Origin: a virus
DNA: 33,753 bases
Reading direction: 5' to 3' (one strand)
Virus record (IMG/VR): IMGVR_UViG_3300031578_000198
Span: 1 to 33,753 of that record
The position numbers and the translations under genes were made by a program. Under the pieces are notes generated by a model. That model saw nothing but the letters and a program-made list of their open reading frames with translations. It was not told the origin of the DNA and searched no databases. Shown here piece after piece: positions 28,892 to 33,753 of the stretch. Each line of letters opens with the position of its first letter. The stretch's first letter is position 1.

Positions 28892-29086
28892 CTATCCGTG
28901 CATCGCTTCCTTTTCCGCCTGGCACTTCGCCCAGTCCTCGGCCTCGCCAACGGCTACGCGCGCCGCGTCCTCGGGGGTCGAGCCGGAGTCGATCAACATT
29001 CCGATCTTGGCGAACACCCAGGTCATCACCGGGGCGCCGAATTTGACTACGAGGGTCGTTATCATTCCTACGGTTGCGGGATCCAT
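28892..29086 (-). CDS. Small hypothetical protein at the end of the late operon
   Basis: Encodes 64 residues, with AAGGAG before ATG 29086. A moderately hydrophobic segment (VGMITTLVVKFGAPVMTWVF) may be membrane-associated; an acidic Ala-rich helix (TPEDAARVAVGEAEDWAKCQ) follows. It lies after the lipoprotein and holin-like genes, so a lysis accessory role is possible. Confidence 0.6.
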   Translation of the reverse strand: MDPATVGMITTLVVKFGAPVMTWVFAKIGMLIDSGSTPEDAARVAVGEAEDWAKCQAEKEAMHG

Positions 29087-29087
29087 A

Positions 29088-29717
29088 TCAGTTCTCCTTC
29101 CTGACGACCGGCGGGGTCGCCGGGATCGTCACTTTTCCATCCGCGTCGATCTGGTATGTTTGGACGTTTGGCACGAGCGTTCCGCCGATCAGATAGAGGG
29201 TTTCGTTTGTGAGATCGTCCACTATCATCGGGTCGGGAATAGTATCCAACGTCGTCCCCTTATATGGCATGATGGTTGTTGTTGGCATCGTCTTTCCCGG
29301 AGCCGGTCCCGCGACCGCGGCCATGCCGTGATAGATCCCCCGGACAAACCAGCCGAGCCATTCCCGATCCTCGGCGGACGTGGCGCCCTCGGCGAGTATC
29401 CCCACGGCTACCTCAGCCGCGGCCCGCAGATCCCCGTCTACCCCGGCGACCACGGCCTGAATCAGGGCCTCGTCCGTAGGGGTCAGTGTATTCGTGAGTG
29501 TGAGTTTCTCGGCCACGGCATATATCCGGTCGGCCGCCGCGACCTGGGCCTCTCGGGAGTCCAGGGAGTAGGCGTAGAACGCACCCACCGCGTACCCGGC
29601 CCCCGAGACAATGGCCTGCTGATCCCGGATCTGTTGATCCGTCATGTTCTTCGCGCGCATACTCGCGCACCCCGCGAGCAGGGCGATTGCGAGTACTGCT
29701 ACTGTGATTTTCTTCAT
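29088..29717 (-). CDS. Lipoprotein in the lysis-like cluster
   Basis: Encodes 209 residues from ATG 29717; a longer frame into the holin-like gene is rejected because the ATG begins a perfect lipoprotein signal (KKITVAVLAIALLAGC, lipobox Cys17). The mature part is helical and Ala-rich (REAQVAAADRIYAVAEKLTL; AAAEVAVGILAEGATSAEDR), then extended with Pro/Thr. It might be an outer-membrane spanin-like component, but it is much longer than typical spanins. The start overlaps the upstream stop as ATGA. Confidence 0.7.
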   Translation of the reverse strand: MKKITVAVLAIALLAGCASMRAKNMTDQQIRDQQAIVSGAGYAVGAFYAYSLDSREAQVAAADRIYAVAEKLTLTNTLTPTDEALIQAVVAGVDGDLRAAAEVAVGILAEGATSAEDREWLGWFVRGIYHGMAAVAGPAPGKTMPTTTIMPYKGTTLDTIPDPMIVDDLTNETLYLIGGTLVPNVQTYQIDADGKVTIPATPPVVRKEN

Positions 29718-30010
29718 GGTGCATCCGATCCTTTCTCCGTGGGTTTCGGCCACGGTTCGCCGTTCGGTTGAGTTCCCGCCGGGAGTTTCGGCGTGACCAT
29801 GATCTCGGCTTCGCCGTTCCCGATGGGTTTCGAGGTTATCAGTCGCAGAACAATGTTTCCGATCCCGTGGAAAAACAGTAGCCACGGGAGGATCTGCCCG
29901 GAGATACCAAGGTCCGTAGCCATACTAATGGCCAGCGCTATTGACTCAACGACCATTACCACGAGGTTGAATCTGATGGTGTTGCTTTGATACCACCGTT
30001 TCGTTTCCAT
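29714..30010 (-). CDS. Holin-like two-span membrane protein
   Basis: Encodes 98 residues, with AAAGGATAACG before ATG 30010. Two hydrophobic segments (NLVVMVVESIALAISMA; GQILPWLLFFHGIGNIVLRL) and the ending LITSKPI match a common family of phage small membrane proteins annotated as holin-like (W-x-SNTIxFN ... NIVLRxxTxKPI). The C-terminal tail is polar and Pro-rich. It lies beside a lipoprotein and a coiled-coil membrane protein, in keeping with lysis, although no endolysin was recognised. Confidence 0.68.
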   Translation of the reverse strand: METKRWYQSNTIRFNLVVMVVESIALAISMATDLGISGQILPWLLFFHGIGNIVLRLITSKPIGNGEAEIMVTPKLPAGTQPNGEPWPKPTEKGSDAP

Positions 30011-30052
30011 CTCGTTATCCTTTCAACGTGTAAGTATTTCTTACAAGTTCGC

Positions 30053-30352
30053 TCATCTTGCCCTATCCTTTCCCATCAAGACCTTGAGCGTCGTTATGTC
30101 CACACGCAGTTCCTTCATTTCCACTGTCATATCTTTTTGTGCGCTTTCGATCCTCCCCAACTGCTCGTAGAGCGACTTTTGCTCGACCTCACGGACGGCT
30201 GTAATCGTTGCGGCCTGGACTGCGATCTTTGTGTCAATCCGCGGTTCCAGGAACGTTACCCAGATCAGGGCGAGAATTGCAGCCCCGCTGAGTCCGAATA
30301 CTGTGGTCAGCCGCCGTCCGTTACCGTTTGGTTTTGTGGTTTCGTTTGCCAT
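30053..30352 (-). CDS. Coiled-coil single-span membrane protein
   Basis: Encodes 99 residues from ATG 30352, with CGGAGAAAAC upstream. A hydrophobic span (VFGLSGAAILALIWVTFL) is followed by a long coiled coil (REVEQKSLYEQLGRIESAQK, DMTVEMKELRVDITTLKVLM). The layout is like inner-membrane spanins or XhlA-type lysis accessory proteins. A small TGTAAG/CTTACA hairpin (30029-30045) lies in the gap after it. Confidence 0.65.
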   Translation of the reverse strand: MANETTKPNGNGRRLTTVFGLSGAAILALIWVTFLEPRIDTKIAVQAATITAVREVEQKSLYEQLGRIESAQKDMTVEMKELRVDITTLKVLMGKDRAR

Positions 30353-30381
30353 AAGTTTTCTCCGTTTCAGCGGATCAGCAT

Positions 30382-32181
30382 TCAGCCGCCGCTTTTGGTT
30401 TTCTCCAGTGCCGCCACCCGCTTCTGGAGGTCGTCGATTAGGATTGCCTGCGCGTCGAGTTGCTCCTGTTGCTTCCTGTTCTGCTCCCACAAGATCGGGA
30501 TCAATTTGAGCGGCCTGATCGTCTTGAGTGTGCGCTCCTCTGTGTCCCACACCCAGCGCTCCTCGATAGTCGTTTCGCCCGTTGCGTTGGTGATCTCCAC
30601 GGTCTGTGTTGCGCCGGTTGTCAGCGTAGCCGTGTATGTGGATTCGTGGACCGCGTCCGGGAGAACCGCCTCCATCTCCTGGGCGATAAATCCGGTTTGC
30701 CTGACCTCGGGGATTTCTTTTCGCTCAAAGTCTCGGACTTTCAGGCTCTTGAGTATGCCCACCGAATCCTTCGCGGTATCCACGATGTTCTGCTTGAGGT
30801 TGATATCGCAAGCCTGCTCGATCTCCAGCGTTCCGTCATCGTTCGTGATATACCCGGCCACGGTCGAGTTGTCCCCGGCGAGGAACGTTATCATGTAGTT
30901 GTCCCCCGCCTCGTTGTCGGCCCCGGCGGCGATTGCTATTCCCCAGCGGTTGGCGTGATTACCATCGTTGAAAAACCGCCCTACGTAATTGCTCGCCTCA
31001 TCTTCGCGCACATCAAGTCGCGCCGTAGGTGCCGCTACGTTGATCCCCACGTCCCCATCGTATTCGAGTATGAGTTGATTCGCGTTCTCGGCGCTTGCTG
31101 AATAAGTCGCAAACACTAAAGCGGTCGGGACATACGTTGACGCATCTCCGTTCTGCGTGGCGCTGATGTAGGCTCCGAAGTCCTTGTTGCCACCTGAATC
31201 AACGCCATAAAACTGGAGTCGACCAAGCAGAGTCCAGTTTGTCGTTGTGGTATTTGTTCCTACTGTATCACTAAGCGAGTGGAACATCTCAAAAAACGCA
31301 CCGCTGGCAATTAGGTCATCATAGCTTCTACATGCGAACGTTGCTGTTGAATTCGATCTGGCAGCTATGAACGCCGCTGACGACTGCACAATCCCATTGA
31401 CATCTAGCGCCTGAGTCGGTGCCGTCATGCCCGGCCCGATCCCCACTTGCCCGCCGTCCTCAACCCATACACCGATAACACCATCCTTGTCGTGCAATCC
31501 GATCCCCGTGGCATCCACCGCCGTCAGCGCCCCGTCACAACTGGAACCCGTAAGGGTAAGGGCGTTCGGGACATAAGCATCCGTGAGCGCTCCAGTCGTT
31601 GGCGATGCGCCGGTGTGACATAGGACTGTCTCGTAGTCTACCCCGCCCTCCGTTGCACCGATGGCACCGGTTCCATTACCGTACAGGACACCGTACTGCC
31701 CAAACACCGCCGCACCGGTCCCGCCCTCGTTCACCGCCCAGGGGTTCGCCGTGTTCACCCAGTTAGAGGTTATTGTCTCCGCCTGGTTGAGCATCCCGAT
31801 CTGTGCAGTATCCGAGAGATGCGTTGAGGCAATCGGCGTAGCCGCCACGCGATATCCGGACGCGCAATCCACCAGCCCGTTCGAGTACAGCGTGTCCGTC
31901 GCGGGTTCGTACATCGTCCAGCCCGGCCAGATGGTCTTGTGATCCGCACTCTGCGTTCCCTCCATGAATATGTGCCCCTCGTGGAGGTAGACGTTCTCAA
32001 ACCGCGGTATGGCGTATGTTGCTACCGCGCCCGTGGGCGTGGGCGTAGGCGTCACCGTTGGTGTCTTCGTGGGCGTATGCGTATGCGTCGGCGTGTTGGT
32101 GAGCGTGGGCGTAGCGGTATCTTGCGCGAACGCCGCGCTTGTAAGCAGTAGTATCGAGAGTATCAGTAGTGTGCGTTTCAT
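30382..32181 (-). CDS. Exported fibre protein with S74 (intramolecular chaperone) domain
   Basis: Encodes 599 residues from ATG 32181, which overlaps the upstream stop as ATGA and has AGAGGA upstream. Residues 1-20 form a Sec signal peptide (LLILSILLLTSAAFA), followed by a TPT-rich stalk (~21-50). The long middle is beta-fibre-like with Gly/Asn repeats. The C-terminal ~140 residues form a peptidase S74/endosialidase chaperone: CDINLKQNIVDTAKDSVGIL, then QTGFIAQEMEAVLPDAV, then a trimeric coiled coil. The usual catalytic Ser of SDxxxK is Cys458, with Lys463 kept. The domain normally trimerises the fibre and cuts itself off. Confidence 0.85.
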   Translation of the reverse strand: MKRTLLILSILLLTSAAFAQDTATPTLTNTPTHTHTPTKTPTVTPTPTPTGAVATYAIPRFENVYLHEGHIFMEGTQSADHKTIWPGWTMYEPATDTLYSNGLVDCASGYRVAATPIASTHLSDTAQIGMLNQAETITSNWVNTANPWAVNEGGTGAAVFGQYGVLYGNGTGAIGATEGGVDYETVLCHTGASPTTGALTDAYVPNALTLTGSSCDGALTAVDATGIGLHDKDGVIGVWVEDGGQVGIGPGMTAPTQALDVNGIVQSSAAFIAARSNSTATFACRSYDDLIASGAFFEMFHSLSDTVGTNTTTTNWTLLGRLQFYGVDSGGNKDFGAYISATQNGDASTYVPTALVFATYSASAENANQLILEYDGDVGINVAAPTARLDVREDEASNYVGRFFNDGNHANRWGIAIAAGADNEAGDNYMITFLAGDNSTVAGYITNDDGTLEIEQACDINLKQNIVDTAKDSVGILKSLKVRDFERKEIPEVRQTGFIAQEMEAVLPDAVHESTYTATLTTGATQTVEITNATGETTIEERWVWDTEERTLKTIRPLKLIPILWEQNRKQQEQLDAQAILIDDLQKRVAALEKTKSGG

Positions 32182-33140
32182 GGTGTGTCCTCTAAGTCGA
32201 TCCCCCATATTGTCGGTACGTAATCCGCCCCGAGTGATACGGCGGAAGCGTCGGTATAATGCTTGTCGCCATCCGGTGCAGCATCATGCCCAAGGATTAA
32301 ATGGTATATGCAGAATGATAGTGGCGTAGTAGACTCGCCGTTTTCATCGAGCCACCCCAATACGCGGATTGTCACATCTTGGATCAATGGACCATCGTAT
32401 GTTGGTGCAAGGGGTGAGACGGCGCCCATCCCTGTTCTGATCGCCGCCACATCGGTGCAATCACCCGTCGACGGAATTATGCCGTCATAAAACCCAAGTC
32501 TAAGAATATGAAGAGGGCCGGGGAAGGGATCGGGATTGAGTATGGTCAAATCCCACAAGAGAGTTTGCAAGTCCCGCTCCACCGCAAACGCTGCATCGGC
32601 ATCCGCATCGGGCACCGCGTCAATCGCCACAAGATCCATGCTGGCCGTGTAGTAGTTGCCGCCCACTAGATAATGGGTATCGAGCAACCGATCCGGACTC
32701 GTATCAATCGAGCAATCGAACAGATCGTCCTCGTTCGAATCCCCGTGGACTTTATAGGATATGTGCCTGTAGAAATCACAGCTCGCCGGTCCGCCGAGAT
32801 AACGCTGAAGATTGTCCCGCATAGTTACATGATCGCTTGTGACGGATGGATCGAATCCCCAATCGGAAATAGCGGGGATACTGAATACCTGAACACGTAT
32901 TCGGTTGATTGCATCGGTGATGTACAGGCCCGGCTCCGGAATGTCATCCCCGGTGATTGTACATCGCAGGGAGATGAGCGTGGGATCGGCCCATTCAGTC
33001 AACGGGTAACCGATGAAAGTCTCCAGAGCATTCAGGTTCGCCATGATGTCAGCCATGTCGTTAGCCATATCCGCAGCAGACGCTATCGCGTCCCATGCCG
33101 CCCCAAGGACCCCGTCATCCGTGTATATCTGCGTTGTCAT
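32178..33140 (-). CDS. Putative virion-associated protein of unknown fold
   Basis: Encodes 320 residues from ATG 33140, coupled to the upstream stop as TGATG. The N-terminal helix (DAIASAADMANDMADIMANL) is followed by a globular beta-rich body with Cys, Trp and Gly (LISLRCTITGDDIPEPGLYI; FYRHISYKVHGD; VTIRVLGWLDENGES). It has no signal peptide. It lies between two fibre-like genes, so it is probably a fibre adaptor or minor structural protein. No family is recognised. Confidence 0.65.
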   Translation of the reverse strand: MTTQIYTDDGVLGAAWDAIASAADMANDMADIMANLNALETFIGYPLTEWADPTLISLRCTITGDDIPEPGLYITDAINRIRVQVFSIPAISDWGFDPSVTSDHVTMRDNLQRYLGGPASCDFYRHISYKVHGDSNEDDLFDCSIDTSPDRLLDTHYLVGGNYYTASMDLVAIDAVPDADADAAFAVERDLQTLLWDLTILNPDPFPGPLHILRLGFYDGIIPSTGDCTDVAAIRTGMGAVSPLAPTYDGPLIQDVTIRVLGWLDENGESTTPLSFCIYHLILGHDAAPDGDKHYTDASAVSLGADYVPTIWGIDLEDTP

Positions 33141-33753
33141 CAGGTCACCTTGTTTCCGACGGTATCGTTCGAGCGGAATACCCACACGTCATCGAGATCC
33201 CGCGTCTTGCTCGGAGCAGATACGTCATCCTGAATCTGCGTGCTCGTTGCATCTCCCGCTACTACCAGGGCAATCTTTGTGATATACGTATCTCCCTCGT
33301 TGATTGCGTTTACTATCGTTTCGGCGAGGCTTCCGCCCCCGGCCCCGAGCGCGTTATTGATTACATCCACTATTGCGGCATTGAGCTGATCTTTAATCGT
33401 CTGCGAGACGGTCCCGCTCGCCTGGATCTCGGCGGTCCGTTCCCACATCTCGCGGAACATCGTTGCCGTTGTCGTGTCTCCAACATTGTTGTTGTCCCAA
33501 ATGGCCTCTAGCGCTTCTTGCGCGCTCGTGTGAATCTCATCCACGTCCCCCTGCGTGTACCCGAACTCAGCCGCGTTCGCATCCTCCGTCGCTCGCCATA
33601 TCTCATGCACTACCTCGTGAAATGAATCCTGCTCCTTGTCATAGTCGTTAGCCCATCCCCGATCAATTACGTTATTGCTATCCGTGTCTCTTGGATCTGC
33701 AGTCGATATCGGGTCATAACTTGGATTGTCCCGCCCGTCTAACTGCACAGAGA
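33140..33753 (-). CDS. C-terminal part of a fibre-like protein (runs off right edge)
   Basis: The frame is open from the window edge and ends at TGA 33140-33142, giving 203 complete codons through the stop and ~202 residues here. A GTG at 33748 exists, but the frame continues beyond it, so this is probably not the start. The region is helical and acidic (EQDSFHEVVHEIWRATEDAN; GDVDEIHTSAQEALEAIWDN), with a Gly-rich spot and a mixed end. Joined across the edges, the residues ...STAIDTTAAN + I + SVQLDGRDN... form a natural beta-strand continuation of the 1..1552 gene. Confidence 0.7.
   Translation of the reverse strand, partial: SVQLDGRDNPSYDPISTADPRDTDSNNVIDRGWANDYDKEQDSFHEVVHEIWRATEDANAAEFGYTQGDVDEIHTSAQEALEAIWDNNNVGDTTTATMFREMWERTAEIQASGTVSQTIKDQLNAAIVDVINNALGAGGGSLAETIVNAINEGDTYITKIALVVAGDATSTQIQDDVSAPSKTRDLDDVWVFRSNDTVGNKVT

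Noticed and set aside
28815-29771. 318-codon plus-strand open frame
   Set aside because: Antisense to the lipoprotein and holin-like genes and crosses the late terminator; composition is typical of a shadow.
1-33753. Diversity-generating retroelement acting on the fibre genes
   Set aside because: No reverse transcriptase and no template/variable repeat pair were seen.

Overview
The window reads as a temperate, HK97-fold tailed-phage-like element, and possibly a complete circular genome. Evidence for a phage: an HK97-type major capsid protein, prohead protease, portal protein and large terminase; a tyrosine integrase; a replication/recombination block (initiator, SSB-like protein, Sak4-like ATPase, RuvC-like resolvase, MmcB-like nuclease, DNA methyltransferase); and dozens of tiny overlapping genes with strong AGGAGG ribosome binding sites. 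The host is not identifiable. A lipobox lipoprotein and Sec signal peptides point to a bacterium, probably Gram-negative.

The open frame that runs off the left edge (1..1552, minus strand) is in the same codon phase as the open frame that runs off the right edge (33140..33753). Joined, they give one plausible protein of about 721 residues. The window is therefore probably a circular genome of about 33.75 kb cut inside that gene. Coordinates below still treat it as linear.

Layout. (1) Late operon, minus strand: portal-MuF fusion (6113) -> protease -> capsid -> signal-peptide fibre-like protein (1552, continuing at 33753) -> 320-residue protein -> S74-type fibre -> coiled-coil membrane protein -> holin-like protein -> lipoprotein -> 64-residue protein, ending at an intrinsic terminator at 28832..28863. 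(2) The large terminase, with an N-terminal helix-turn-helix, diverges from the portal gene on the plus strand (6240..7961). (3) 7962..8648 is non-coding and rich in perfect palindromes. (4) A long early operon on the minus strand runs from a sigma70-like promoter at 24.7 kb to 8649. It carries two ribbon-helix-helix (RHH) genes, an internal terminator, recombination and replication genes with a candidate origin, a cluster of very small genes whose junctions share a hairpin/RBS repeat, a tRNA-like element, and nuclease and methyltransferase genes. (5) A divergent switch at 24.67-24.82 kb separates this operon from a plus-strand unit: an RHH gene, an attP-like half tRNA-Arg inside the integrase frame, the integrase, and a TPR-membrane-DnaJ-zinc-finger protein. 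(6) A short minus-strand operon (28517 -> 27041) encodes a ParB-like protein and more RHH proteins, from a perfect -35/-10 promoter, with a second family of hairpin repeats at its junctions.

No tape measure, tail tube, neck/adaptor, endolysin or separate small terminase could be recognised. If the circle is complete, this is either a capsid-encoding satellite that borrows tails or a virus with very divergent tail and lysis functions. Together with the HTH-terminase fusion, the portal-MuF fusion, exported fibre-like proteins, RHH-based control and attP inside the integrase frame, this makes the element unusual.
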